This document shows, piece by piece, positions 24,677-33,261 of a DNA stretch of 64,000 bases. Origin of the DNA: JAZREA01 sp045660545 (GTDB taxonomy: Bacteria; Bacillota; Clostridia; Monoglobales; Firm-18); the NCBI GenBank assembly GCA_045660545.1, contig JAZREA010000019.1, positions 51,493-115,492 of the forward strand, in the 5' to 3' direction. Within the stretch, counting starts at the first letter, position 1; each line of letters opens with the position of its first letter. The translations under genes were made by a program, and so were the position numbers. The notes under the pieces were generated by a model. It searched no databases. It saw nothing but the letters and a program-made list of their open reading frames with translations, and was not told where the DNA came from.

Positions 24677-25549
24677 ATGTATATAGACAAACAAGGACAA
24701 AAATGGTATAAAGTAGGATTGCACATACACACTACGGAATCGGACGGTGCAGCAACAGTAGAAGAGTCGGCGGCTATTTATAAAGCTGCCGGTTTTGATG
24801 CGATTGCTGTTACTGACCACTGGAAATATCTCGGAGAAGATACTGTATGCGGATTAAAGTTAATTTCCGGTTGCGAATACAATATTGGTGCTTTTGACTC
24901 GATTTCGGGAGTAATGCATATTGTCGGTGTCGGAATGAAAAAAGACCCGTGCATCCAAAAACATTATACACGTCAGGAAGTTATTGACGCTATTAACGAA
25001 AGCGGCGGGATTGCTATTTTAGCACATCCTGCGTGGTCGTTAAATACTTTAAAGGACGCCAAAGCGCTGTCCGGCTTTGTTGCGACAGAAATTTACAATA
25101 CTGTTTCCGGCGTAAGGCAAAGCAGTCGTCCTTATTCAGGACATTTTGTTGATGTTTTGGCAAACGCAGGGATAACGTATAAATTAGTCGCAACCGACGA
25201 TACACACTACTACGGCGGCGTTGACGACGCTAAATCATATATAATGGTAAACGCGGAAAATGATTCAACAGAGGAAATCCTCTCAGCTATAAAAAAAGGT
25301 AACTTTTATTCTTCGCAAGGGCCTGAACTTTATGTTACAAGGGAAGAAGATAAAATTGTTGTCAACTGCAGCAAGTGTACAAAAATCGCCTTTTTGTCGA
25401 ACGCGGCGTGGGTATCGGACAGAATAATTCGTGGAGAAAATTTAACACATGCGCAGTACCGTGTTAAAGACTTTGAAAAATGGGTAAGAGTCGAAGTAAC
25501 AGACGACAACGGGAATTACGCCTGGAGCAACATTGTTGTTCTTGATTAA
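24677..25549 (+). CDS. PHP-domain phosphoesterase-like protein
   Basis: A complete 290-residue member of the family cut by the left window edge. The metal motifs are GLHIHTTESDG (HxH), VTDHW, ISGCEYN, ILAHPAWS and VATDDTHYYG. The C-terminal part (NFYSSQGPELYVT, then a beta-rich tail ending WSNIVVLD) matches the tail of the first gene. The product is soluble. PHP enzymes are metal-dependent phosphoesterases or histidinol phosphatase-like hydrolases; this substrate is unknown. ATG 24677 lies ten bases after GGAAG. Confidence 0.85.
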   Translation: MYIDKQGQKWYKVGLHIHTTESDGAATVEESAAIYKAAGFDAIAVTDHWKYLGEDTVCGLKLISGCEYNIGAFDSISGVMHIVGVGMKKDPCIQKHYTRQEVIDAINESGGIAILAHPAWSLNTLKDAKALSGFVATEIYNTVSGVRQSSRPYSGHFVDVLANAGITYKLVATDDTHYYGGVDDAKSYIMVNAENDSTEEILSAIKKGNFYSSQGPELYVTREEDKIVVNCSKCTKIAFLSNAAWVSDRIIRGENLTHAQYRVKDFEKWVRVEVTDDNGNYAWSNIVVLD

Positions 25550-25587
25550 AGTTCTATAATTTGTCCGGTAGAGGAGGATTTGGGTTG

Positions 25588-25986
25588 ATGAAAATTTTTG
25601 CCGCATTACTTTGCGCTTTGTTGCTTCTTTGCGGATGCTCACAGGGAACAGAGCAAAATTCGCAAAGTCCAAAGGCATCAGTATCTCAATCCGTAACGAT
25701 TTTGGAAAAGGGAGACTTTTTTTTCATAACGGGTGTTGTAAACTACTCGGACGAGCCAAGTGATATTGGACAGGAATATTGCTTTATAACAACAGGTGAG
25801 AAGGTAGAATATAATTACATAGATATTTATGGCGAGACATCCAAATGGTCGAGCGATGTGTTTTGCACCAAGGGCGAAGATACGACCCTAATGAAAGATT
25901 ATGTTGGTAAAACCGTTACAATATCAGGTGTATTTGATGCGGAGTCGCACGGAATACCCTATATAACTAATATAATTATAGAATAA
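25588..25986 (+). CDS. Small lipoprotein with OB-like domain
   Basis: A 132-residue protein with a lipoprotein signal (MKIFAALLCALLLLCGC, lipidated Cys at the end), a short linker and a beta-rich domain (FFFITGVVNYSD, VEYNYIDIYG, DYVGKTVTISGVFD, GIPYITNIIIE) that looks like an OB fold. It should sit on the outer face of the membrane. ATG 25588 is chosen for the lipobox distance; AGAGGAGG precedes it. It lies 40 bp ahead of another membrane-anchored protein. Function unknown. Confidence 0.65.
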   Translation: MKIFAALLCALLLLCGCSQGTEQNSQSPKASVSQSVTILEKGDFFFITGVVNYSDEPSDIGQEYCFITTGEKVEYNYIDIYGETSKWSSDVFCTKGEDTTLMKDYVGKTVTISGVFDAESHGIPYITNIIIE

Positions 25987-26025
25987 CATTCAGGCAAACA
26001 CCGTTCTAGAATATGGGGTACTATT

Positions 26026-26943
26026 ATGAAAAAGAGATTAATTATATCCACGATTTTTATTGTCCTTGTTGCTTTGACTGTATTCTTGCTTGAAAATGTC
26101 GGAAATAATTCAAACGACGAAATGTTTAATGTAAAAAAGATGTACGCTATGCGAAATACTCCTATAACTGACAAGGTTGAGGTGCATAGGGTGGCGAAAA
26201 CGGTCAATATGACAGGATATCAATACGTGGGAGTTGATATCTGGAACGATGCTGGGAATGACAGAGTTGATGTGAAGTTTAAAGTTGATGATCGTTCTAA
26301 TTACAGATATATGGATTACACAGCTATAAATAAAACAGCTGCCTTTTTGCTTGCGCTTATACCTGACGCAGATGCGGTAGCTTTTTATGTATTTGATGAG
26401 TATGGTGATGAAAACAACCTCGAAACATCGTTTAATGGCTCGTATTTTGATAGGGAGCTTGTGCACGAACGAACAGGAATGGATATATTTCATAAAGAAT
26501 ACATAGACGCTGCTTTTAATAGCACTGAAACTTTTAATGAATATTACACAGCAGTAATGAACATTGTTGGTAAAGATACGAAATCCGACTGGCAGGATCA
26601 AATGTATGCGTTTATAGGCGATGACTGCGAAATAGTAGTAAATAGCGGTATGGGAGTAGATATTGCACTTGACGATGAGTTTTTGAGCAGTGATGATTGC
26701 GCTATAATCGAAGAACTCCTTAGCGATGATGGAAGAGGAGTCGACTTTTCATCTTATCCCGGTAAGGGAGAAAGTGTTCATATTGCCAAATACGATGTTC
26801 GTAATTTTAAAACCGGCGTAACCAGAAAATGTGCAATTGCATATTGCTATCATAATGAAACAGGACTTATGATGCTTGCACAAAAGTTTTTGGATAAACC
26901 TGATGACATACAAATTTTCCGTAATCAAATTACTAAAAGATAG
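26026..26943 (+). CDS. Membrane-anchored protein with DUF4825-like region
   Basis: A 305-residue protein with an N-terminal membrane anchor (RLIISTIFIVLVALTVFLL) and an extracellular part. Residues 35-130 (MRNTPITDKVEVHRVAKTVN, FKVDDRSNYRYMDYTAINKT, LLALIPDADAVAFYVFDE) resemble DUF4825, a domain seen in anchored or sensory membrane proteins of Firmicutes. The rest is acidic and unfamiliar. Preceded by the lipoprotein gene, likely the same transcript. Function unknown; the domain call is tentative. Confidence 0.55.
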   Translation: MKKRLIISTIFIVLVALTVFLLENVGNNSNDEMFNVKKMYAMRNTPITDKVEVHRVAKTVNMTGYQYVGVDIWNDAGNDRVDVKFKVDDRSNYRYMDYTAINKTAAFLLALIPDADAVAFYVFDEYGDENNLETSFNGSYFDRELVHERTGMDIFHKEYIDAAFNSTETFNEYYTAVMNIVGKDTKSDWQDQMYAFIGDDCEIVVNSGMGVDIALDDEFLSSDDCAIIEELLSDDGRGVDFSSYPGKGESVHIAKYDVRNFKTGVTRKCAIAYCYHNETGLMMLAQKFLDKPDDIQIFRNQITKR

Positions 26944-27026
26944 CTATGAACCGGGCGGACATGCGAAACCGGTAGTTACAACAGAAGAGGGGTTAATATC
27001 CCTGTACTTAAAAAATAGTATATGCA

Positions 27027-27054
27027 ACTTCGTGAAATAAATATTTCGCGAAGT
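27027..27054. other. Candidate dif/Xer recombination site
   Basis: A 28-bp sequence of two near-palindromic 11-bp arms, ACTTCGTGAAA and TTTCGCGAAGT, around the 6-bp centre TAAATA. By eye it matches the Bacillus subtilis dif site at 19 of 28 positions. It ends 23 bp before the start of a Xer-type recombinase gene, as difSL does in front of xerS. A plain leader hairpin is the alternative reading. Confidence 0.5.
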
Positions 27055-27077
27055 ACGAGGGAGGTGTTTTTGGCGAT

Positions 27078-28046
27078 ATGATTAATTTTGACGACTGTAC
27101 CCCTGAATTAAAGGATTTTCTTACATATTTAGAGGTTATCAAAGGTAAATCAAATAACACTGTTAATGCATACTATTACGATTTAAGACTGTTTTATAAA
27201 TTTGTAAAGTACAAAAACAACAGCTCTTTTAAATTGGAACAAATCGATGAGCTTCAGATTAACGATGTACCTTTTGAACAAATCAAAAAGATACGCCTTA
27301 CTGATTTGTATGAATATATGAATTACGTTAACAGATATCGTTCCAATTCTTCTTCCGCACGTGCCCGTAAGGTTTCATCGCTGAAAACGTATTTTAAATA
27401 CCTGACCAACAAGGCCGAGCTGATTGACATAGACCCAACTGTCGAGCTTGATGCGCCGAAAATCAGCAAAAGGATGCCCAGATATCTCGATTTGGACAGC
27501 AGTATTAAACTGTTAGACGCTGCGCAGACACTAAATGAGCGTGATTTTTGCATATTAACTTTGCTTTTGAACTGTGGGCTGCGTGTATCTGAACTGGTTT
27601 CAATTAATCTTACAGATATCAGCGAGAGCAACCTTAGAGTTATAGGTAAAGGCGACAAGGAACGCCAGGTTTTCCTTAATCAGTCATGTATAGATGCTAT
27701 AAACAACTATCTCTCTGTACGTCCAAAGGCTAAGCACGGCTCTGAAAACGCGCTGTTTTTAAACCATCACGACGCAAGGCTTGGAGTGCGCGGAATCCAG
27801 CTTATAGTTAAGAAATATCTTATGCTTGCCGGGCTTGATTATAATTCATACACTACTCACAAGCTCCGCCATACGGCAGCAACGCTTATGTATAAGCATG
27901 GAAACGTTGACGTTTTGACGTTGCAAAAGATTTTGGGCCATACCAATCTTTCAACTACACAAATATACACCCACACGGACGATAAGCAAATTGAAAATGC
28001 TATTAAAAGCAATCCACTGGCGCAATATTCTCCTAAGGACAATTAA
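27078..28046 (+). CDS. Xer-type tyrosine recombinase
   Basis: A 322-residue tyrosine recombinase. An N-terminal SAM-like DNA-binding domain (LTYLEVIKGKSNNTVNAYYYDLRLF) precedes the catalytic domain with LNCGLRVSELV (Arg), GKGDKERQV (Lys), HKLRHTAATLMYKHG (His-x-x-Arg) and LGHTNLSTTQIYTH (His and nucleophile Tyr). All catalytic residues are present. It could act alone in chromosome dimer resolution, since a dif-like site lies directly upstream. It starts at ATG after GGGAGGTG and is followed by a terminator. No phage or element genes surround it, which favours a housekeeping role. Confidence 0.88.
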   Translation: MINFDDCTPELKDFLTYLEVIKGKSNNTVNAYYYDLRLFYKFVKYKNNSSFKLEQIDELQINDVPFEQIKKIRLTDLYEYMNYVNRYRSNSSSARARKVSSLKTYFKYLTNKAELIDIDPTVELDAPKISKRMPRYLDLDSSIKLLDAAQTLNERDFCILTLLLNCGLRVSELVSINLTDISESNLRVIGKGDKERQVFLNQSCIDAINNYLSVRPKAKHGSENALFLNHHDARLGVRGIQLIVKKYLMLAGLDYNSYTTHKLRHTAATLMYKHGNVDVLTLQKILGHTNLSTTQIYTHTDDKQIENAIKSNPLAQYSPKDN

Positions 28047-28059
28047 TACTTTACATATT

Positions 28060-28099
28060 AAAAGACAGCTTTAAAATTAAATCCGGCTGTCTTTTTTTA
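28060..28099 (+). terminator. Terminator after the Xer recombinase
   Basis: AAAGACAGC pairs with GCTGTCTTT, followed by more T. It separates this gene from the convergent cysteine-rich gene. Confidence 0.8.
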
Positions 28100-28106
28100 T
28101 AAAAAT

Positions 28107-28274
28107 TTATTGATTTTCAGGCTTTTCTACATCACTAATAGCTATTTCGGCATAATCACCTTCAAATTCTATGCATTTACCACAGTTATCACAGATTTTG
28201 CTTGAATCTAAATCGCAAATATTACATTCGCCGCAGTCAATGCATCCTCTATCATATAAAATACATTTTTTCAT
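28107..28274 (-). CDS. Cysteine-rich mini-protein, 55 aa
   Basis: A small frame with eight cysteines: C4, C11, then the series CGECNIC (14-20), and CDNCGKC (28-34). The repeated CxxC spacing implies a bound metal, zinc or iron-sulfur. The tail (EFEGDYAEIAISD) is acidic. It lies 25 bp behind the last M42-like gene in the same direction and may be the last cistron of that operon. Similar short proteins seem to occur in other Clostridia as far as I recall, but I know no function. Confidence 0.7.
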   Translation of the reverse strand: MKKCILYDRGCIDCGECNICDLDSSKICDNCGKCIEFEGDYAEIAISDVEKPENQ

Positions 28275-28299
28275 AATCATTTTAGTTTACATAATAAAA

Positions 28300-29229
28300 T
28301 TATGGTAAAACTATCTCCTTTAAAATATCTTTTAAAACTTCAACATCCGAAAGGTAAACCCATTCGTTAGGTGTATATAGGTTTTTAATCGGTATACCAA
28401 TAGCTAAAACATTCGATATTGTTGAATTTCTTTGCATAAAGCCTGCTTCACAAATCAGCTTGTCTGTTACTAACCTTTGAATCTTGTCGTATTTATCAAG
28501 CTTTTGAGTAATTTTTATATCTGCTATATAGTTTTTATCTCTTAGAATTACAACAGGTCCATTACCTAAGATTGCCTCTTCGTCTTCTACTGCACAAATG
28601 TTATATAATTCGTCAATATCTACACCGTAAAGCGCAGTTTGTGCACCTTTTTTATCACAATAATTTTGAGCAGAAAATACAAAGTAATATTCGAATAGTG
28701 AATCTCTGACCTCACGTGCCAAATCACACAAAATTTTGCAACAAACCGACCTTTCTAAAGCTTTTCCTACAATGAATTTATCACTTTGAGTTAAATTGTT
28801 GCTAAAAACAAGGGTTTTTGATATCAATTCACTGTTAAGTATATTTGCTTTACACTTTGATAAAACATTCAGTTTGTAACCATCAACCTTGCCATAATTT
28901 CCTTTTATTTCGTCATTTTGTGTGTTTAAAAAACAATTTCCGCTATTATCAGACAGTAAAATATTGTGTAATGATTTCGACTTTACAGTGCCTATTGATG
29001 ATGTGACGACAAAATCAGGTGAATTATGATGAGTAATTATAAAGCCTGTCTCATCCATAGGTGCTGTAATGGCAATTTTCTTGCCCTTACCGGCCTTGTG
29101 TATAATCAAATTACCCAAACTATCAACTTTTATATCGGAATAGAAATCGTTAAGTTCATTTATAATTATATTCCTTACTTCCTCTTCTCTGCCTGACGGC
29201 GAATAACAGTCTGAAAGTTTTTTAATCAT
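28300..29229 (-). CDS. M42 aminopeptidase-like protein without catalytic residues
   Basis: A 309-residue relative of the two M42 enzymes upstream, with the same layout (CYSPSGREEEVRNII, KIAITAPMDETGFII, LYGVDIDELYN). Every active-site position is changed: the first His ligand is Pro (APMDE), the bridging Asp of ALDxR is Glu (ALERS), the catalytic EEVGxRGA is QNYCDKKGA, and the last His is missing (PIKNLYTP). So it cannot be an M42 peptidase. It overlaps the preceding gene by 8 bp (ATGATTAA). A structural or regulatory partner of the other two is a reasonable guess. Confidence 0.8.
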   Translation of the reverse strand: MIKKLSDCYSPSGREEEVRNIIINELNDFYSDIKVDSLGNLIIHKAGKGKKIAITAPMDETGFIITHHNSPDFVVTSSIGTVKSKSLHNILLSDNSGNCFLNTQNDEIKGNYGKVDGYKLNVLSKCKANILNSELISKTLVFSNNLTQSDKFIVGKALERSVCCKILCDLAREVRDSLFEYYFVFSAQNYCDKKGAQTALYGVDIDELYNICAVEDEEAILGNGPVVILRDKNYIADIKITQKLDKYDKIQRLVTDKLICEAGFMQRNSTISNVLAIGIPIKNLYTPNEWVYLSDVEVLKDILKEIVLP

Positions 29230-30232
29230 TTATAATCACCTTGCTTTCTAAAAATGCTTTTATGAGAGCTATTGTGTTTTCTATATCTTCCAAGCTTGCT
29301 ACGTTAGATTGAGAGTGAATATATCTGCACGGAACAGATACAGAAGCAACCTTGTATCCTCCACCGCTTACTTGTATCGATGACGAGTCGTTTCCGCCCT
29401 TTGTAGTTTGCTTATATTGCCATTTAATATTGCGCTTTTTAGCAACATTTATAATTTCATTAGTTAGCCCGATGTCTGCGTAAGCACCGCCATCACGCAT
29501 CGAAAGCGCAGGTCCGCACTTTAAATGGGTGGAAAAACCAAATTCATCAGTACCGGGTACATCAGAGCAAGTAGTTCCCTCTAAAACAATAGCGAATATC
29601 GGGTTAATAGCTTTTGCGGTAATTTTCGCGCCTCTGCAACCAACTTCTTCTTGCACAACAAAGGTATAATAAATGTCAAGCTCCTTTTGAACCTTAGCAA
29701 TTTCGGTTAAGATATAGCATCCGATCCTATCGTCCAAAGCCTTGGATTTTACCATATTGTCGCCAAAGAGAACAAAACCGCTGTCAAAACATGCGTAATC
29801 GCCGATTTCTATATACCTTTTCGCATCCTCTCGAGAGGTTGCTCCTATATCTATATAAAGGTCGGATTCTGATACGTTTTTCGCCTCTTTCTGGTGGTGT
29901 GCGGGCGCAGTACCTATAACTCCTCCTACTTTGTTTTCGCCTATTACTACACGCTTTGATATTAATACGTTAGGGTCGATACCTCCTACGGTTTGGAATT
30001 TCAAGTATCCATCCTCGGTAATGTGCGAAATTATAAAACCAACCTCGTCCATATGTGCACTTAACATTATGCTTTTCCCGCCGATTAGTTTACCTTTTTG
30101 GTGGCAAATGAGGTTGCCCATTTTATCTTCGTAAACCTCGTCGCAGTAATTGGACATAAAATCCGAAAGTATTTTCCTAACTTCATCTTCACATCCTGAT
30201 GGTCCAAAAGCGGATGACAGTGTTTTAAGCAT
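29222..30232 (-). CDS. M42 family metallo-aminopeptidase
   Basis: A 336-residue M42 peptidase. The co-catalytic zinc site is complete: LSAHMDEVGF (His), SKALDDRIG (bridging Asp), VQEEVGCRGAK (catalytic Glu and ligand Glu) and CRYIHSQSN (His). One position, usually Asp in VxDVT, is Glu here (VLEGTT), which is also found in active members. M42 enzymes form hollow twelve-subunit TET particles and trim peptides in the cytosol. ATG 30232 lies eight bases after GGGGG and overlaps the previous stop by 8 bp. Confidence 0.88.
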   Translation of the reverse strand: MLKTLSSAFGPSGCEDEVRKILSDFMSNYCDEVYEDKMGNLICHQKGKLIGGKSIMLSAHMDEVGFIISHITEDGYLKFQTVGGIDPNVLISKRVVIGENKVGGVIGTAPAHHQKEAKNVSESDLYIDIGATSREDAKRYIEIGDYACFDSGFVLFGDNMVKSKALDDRIGCYILTEIAKVQKELDIYYTFVVQEEVGCRGAKITAKAINPIFAIVLEGTTCSDVPGTDEFGFSTHLKCGPALSMRDGGAYADIGLTNEIINVAKKRNIKWQYKQTTKGGNDSSSIQVSGGGYKVASVSVPCRYIHSQSNVASLEDIENTIALIKAFLESKVIIND

Positions 30233-31238
30233 CAAACACACCCCCTTGTAAAGCAGAGTGAATGCAATTTATGGCGTTTTCTATTGCATCTGAGTTAACT
30301 GTTTCAACGGTTGTGTGCATATACTTAATCGGCACCGAAACCAAAACGCACCTTACACCAAGCCCGGAAACCTGTATTGGCCACGAGTTTGTGCCCGGAT
30401 TTGAGGAACAAACTTCCTTTTCGAACGGAATATTCTTTGCTTTGCAGACATCCATAAGTTTGTTTGTAGCTAATCTGTCCAAGTTTGGCCCAACGGCGAC
30501 AGTTATCAATCCGTCTGTTTTAAAACCGTTTTCTTCGTTGGTGTATGGAGAAATGCCAAACGTAACGTCTACCACAACCGCAAAGTCGGGATTTAACTTT
30601 TCCGCAGACCGTACAGCACCTCTGCAGCCTACTTCTTCCTGTGTTGAAAACAAAGCGGTAACGTTATAGGGCGATTTTTCGTTTTTAAGCCTTTTTAGGC
30701 ATTCAAGCAGTACGAATACACCAACTCTGTTATCAAGAGCTCCTGAGGCGTAAAAATCGTTTTTAAGCTCTGAAAATTTGGAACAAAGACTTATAGTGTC
30801 TCCGATTGTGACTATTTTTTCGATTTCTTCCTTCGAAAGGCCACAGTCAATATACATTTCACCGCAATCGGACAGCTTTTTATCGTCTTCGTTTTGCAGG
30901 TGTGGCGGTTTTGCGCCGATTATTCCAAAAAGCTCCTTTTTGCCGTGGACAGTAACCTCTGCGGTAGGTAAAATTGATGGGTTAATTCCGCCGGATTTAG
31001 CAAATTTTATAAATCCGTTTTCGTCAATGCTTTTAACAACAAGCCCGATTTGGTCTATGTGTGCTTCTAAAAGCACATTTGTATCTGATGAGTTGTTAAT
31101 TTTAGCCACAACACTTCCTGCGTCGTCGATATATACGTCGTCGCAAAAATCGCTTGCATATTCTTTAATTGTATTTGCAATTTCGGCTTCTGCACCGGAT
31201 ACTGCGCTAACCGAACAAAGCTTGTCTAGCAATTGCAT
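30225..31238 (-). CDS. M42 family metallo-aminopeptidase
   Basis: A 337-residue M42 peptidase, first of three in tandem. Motifs: LLEAHIDQIGL (His), ASGALDNRVG (Asp), STQEEVGCRGAV (Glu pair), VVVDVTFG (Asp) and IKYMHTTVET (His), so the dinuclear metal site is intact. These peptidases remove N-terminal residues from peptides, often glutamate or hydrophobic ones. ATG after GGGGTGG. The gene lies 65 bp downstream of ispH-rpsA with a hairpin between. Confidence 0.9.
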   Translation of the reverse strand: MQLLDKLCSVSAVSGAEAEIANTIKEYASDFCDDVYIDDAGSVVAKINNSSDTNVLLEAHIDQIGLVVKSIDENGFIKFAKSGGINPSILPTAEVTVHGKKELFGIIGAKPPHLQNEDDKKLSDCGEMYIDCGLSKEEIEKIVTIGDTISLCSKFSELKNDFYASGALDNRVGVFVLLECLKRLKNEKSPYNVTALFSTQEEVGCRGAVRSAEKLNPDFAVVVDVTFGISPYTNEENGFKTDGLITVAVGPNLDRLATNKLMDVCKAKNIPFEKEVCSSNPGTNSWPIQVSGLGVRCVLVSVPIKYMHTTVETVNSDAIENAINCIHSALQGGVFDA

Positions 31239-31261
31239 AAAACCACCCCGTTATATGAAAT

Positions 31262-31289
31262 AAGCACCTATAAAATATTATAAGTGCTT
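31262..31289 (-). terminator. Hairpin after ispH-rpsA
   Basis: AAGCAC pairs with GTGCTT, with a longer AT stem inside (TATAA region). The T-run on the minus side is weak. Confidence 0.5.
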
Positions 31290-31302
31290 AAATACTAAAA
31301 TA

Positions 31303-33261
31303 TTATTCTTCTGTTTCTGCAACTTCTGCAGATTCAGCTGCTTCTTCAACAGTCTCGGGCTCGATTAAAGCTCTCATGCTGAGGCTGATTTTCTTATTTT
31401 CAGGGTCGAACTCTGTTACCTTAGCTTCAACTTCGTCTCCTACTTTAAGTACGCTGGAAACAGTGTCGATGTGCTTGTTGGCAATCTGTGAGATGTGGAT
31501 AAGACCGTCAACAAAAGGAATGATTTCTGCAAAAGCACCGAAAGAAACGATTCTTACAATCTTTGCCTTTACAACGTCGCCAACAGCAACCTTTGTCTTA
31601 ATGATTTCCCAAGGGTTGTCCTCAGCCTTTTTGTATCCCAAGGAAACTTTGTTAGATTCCTTATCAAGTGAAAGAATAAACACGTTAACCTTGTCGCCAA
31701 CTTTAAGTATATCTGATGGGTGCTTAACTCTGCCCCATGAAAGCTCAGAGATGTGAACAAGACCGTCAACGCCGCCAACATCAACAAAAGCACCAAAGTT
31801 TGTAATAGATTTTACAGTACCAACGTATTCTTTGCCAACTTCAGCGCTAGCCCAAAATTCTTCAAGCTGCTTGGAAACAACTTCATCAGCAACTGATTTG
31901 ATTGAACCAACAATCTTTCTTCTTCTTGGGTTAAATTCGATAAGTCTGAACTGTACTTCGTTTCCAACCAAAGTTTCAAGGTCTTTAACGAATCTTGAAG
32001 AAGCCTGTCTTGCAGGAACGAAAACTCTTGTTCCGTTAGATAAAACAATAACACCGCCGTTAACTGCATCTATAATCTTACCATCGAGTATTTCTTTGGT
32101 CTCAACAGCTTCCATAAGCTTCTTCTGGCCGGCAATAATATCGAGCTTTTTCTTAGAAAGCTTAACAGTACCTTCAACGTCGTTAACTCTAACAACGAAT
32201 ACGTCGATTTCCTCACCAACCTTCACTATATCTTCAGGAGATACAGACGGGTCGTCGCTGAGCTCTCCTACAGGAATAATTCCATCGGCCTTCGAGCCAA
32301 GGTCTACATAAACCTCAGTTGGTGTAATACCGATGACAATGCCTTTAACAATATCTCCTGTTCTAAGGCTCACCAATGATTTTTCCAGCTCTTCTGCAAA
32401 GCTGATTTCGTCTGTTACTTCCATAACTTTTTCTTTTGACATTTTACTAATGACCTCCTTAATTATCCATTCCGGTGTCGAGGCTCCCGCCGTGATACCG
32501 ATGTTACGGCCATTCCAAGTCTCATTAGGTAACTCGGACGCCGTTTGTATATGATACGTATTGGGACATTGTCCCATACAGATATCAACAAGCTTTTTGG
32601 TATTGGAGCTGTGTCCTCCGCCAATAACTATCATAGTGTCGACTTCTGATGCAAGTTCTTTCGCTTCTGTCTGTCGTTCATCAGTCGCACTACATATTGT
32701 ATCAAAAATCTCTACCAATTGGCAAGATGTTTTTGAAAATTTTTTTATATTTTTCCAAATATTTACAGAAAAGGTAGTTTGAACCACAATACAAGTCGGC
32801 TCGGTTATCTTTAAACTTTGAAAATCCTCTTCTGTGCAAACAATATCTGCACAATTATCGCACCAACCGTTGATGCCTATGACCTCGGGGTGTGTTTTGT
32901 CGCCGACAATTATGATTTTTTTACCTTCATTATGCTTTTTCTGTACGATTTTATGAATCTTTTTCACAAACGGGCACGTGGTGTCAATAATGTTGCATCC
33001 CTTTGCTTCTAACTCTTCGTACGTTGATTTTGGGACACCGTGTGTCCTTATAATTACGGTACTGTTGTCCGGTATATCGCTTGCAAAATCAAGCGCAAAT
33101 ACGTTTTTTTCCTCTAAGAACTTAACAACCTGTTCGTTATGAATAAGAGGCCCAAGTGTATAGATTTTATCGTCGGTCTGCCCCGCAATGTCGAGCGTAA
33201 TATCAACCGCGCGTTTAACGCCAAAGCAAAACCCTGCACTTTTAGCAAGCTTAACAGCCAT
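31303..33261 (-). CDS. ispH: Fused IspH reductase and ribosomal protein S1
   Basis: A 652-residue fusion. Residues 1-285 are IspH, the [4Fe-4S] enzyme making isopentenyl and dimethylallyl diphosphate in the MEP pathway; its three Cys are in GFCFGVKRAV, DTTCPFV and ICSATDERQ. From about residue 300 four S1 RNA-binding repeats follow (GIVIGITPTEVYVDLG, GTVKSITNFGAFVDVG, AKIVRIVSFGAFAEI among them), as in ribosomal protein S1. The fusion is known in many Clostridia. ATG 33261 overlaps the plsC stop by 11 bp. Last of the cmk-plsC-ispH order common in the class. Confidence 0.95.
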   Translation of the reverse strand: MAVKLAKSAGFCFGVKRAVDITLDIAGQTDDKIYTLGPLIHNEQVVKFLEEKNVFALDFASDIPDNSTVIIRTHGVPKSTYEELEAKGCNIIDTTCPFVKKIHKIVQKKHNEGKKIIIVGDKTHPEVIGINGWCDNCADIVCTEEDFQSLKITEPTCIVVQTTFSVNIWKNIKKFSKTSCQLVEIFDTICSATDERQTEAKELASEVDTMIVIGGGHSSNTKKLVDICMGQCPNTYHIQTASELPNETWNGRNIGITAGASTPEWIIKEVISKMSKEKVMEVTDEISFAEELEKSLVSLRTGDIVKGIVIGITPTEVYVDLGSKADGIIPVGELSDDPSVSPEDIVKVGEEIDVFVVRVNDVEGTVKLSKKKLDIIAGQKKLMEAVETKEILDGKIIDAVNGGVIVLSNGTRVFVPARQASSRFVKDLETLVGNEVQFRLIEFNPRRRKIVGSIKSVADEVVSKQLEEFWASAEVGKEYVGTVKSITNFGAFVDVGGVDGLVHISELSWGRVKHPSDILKVGDKVNVFILSLDKESNKVSLGYKKAEDNPWEIIKTKVAVGDVVKAKIVRIVSFGAFAEIIPFVDGLIHISQIANKHIDTVSSVLKVGDEVEAKVTEFDPENKKISLSMRALIEPETVEEAAESAEVAETEE

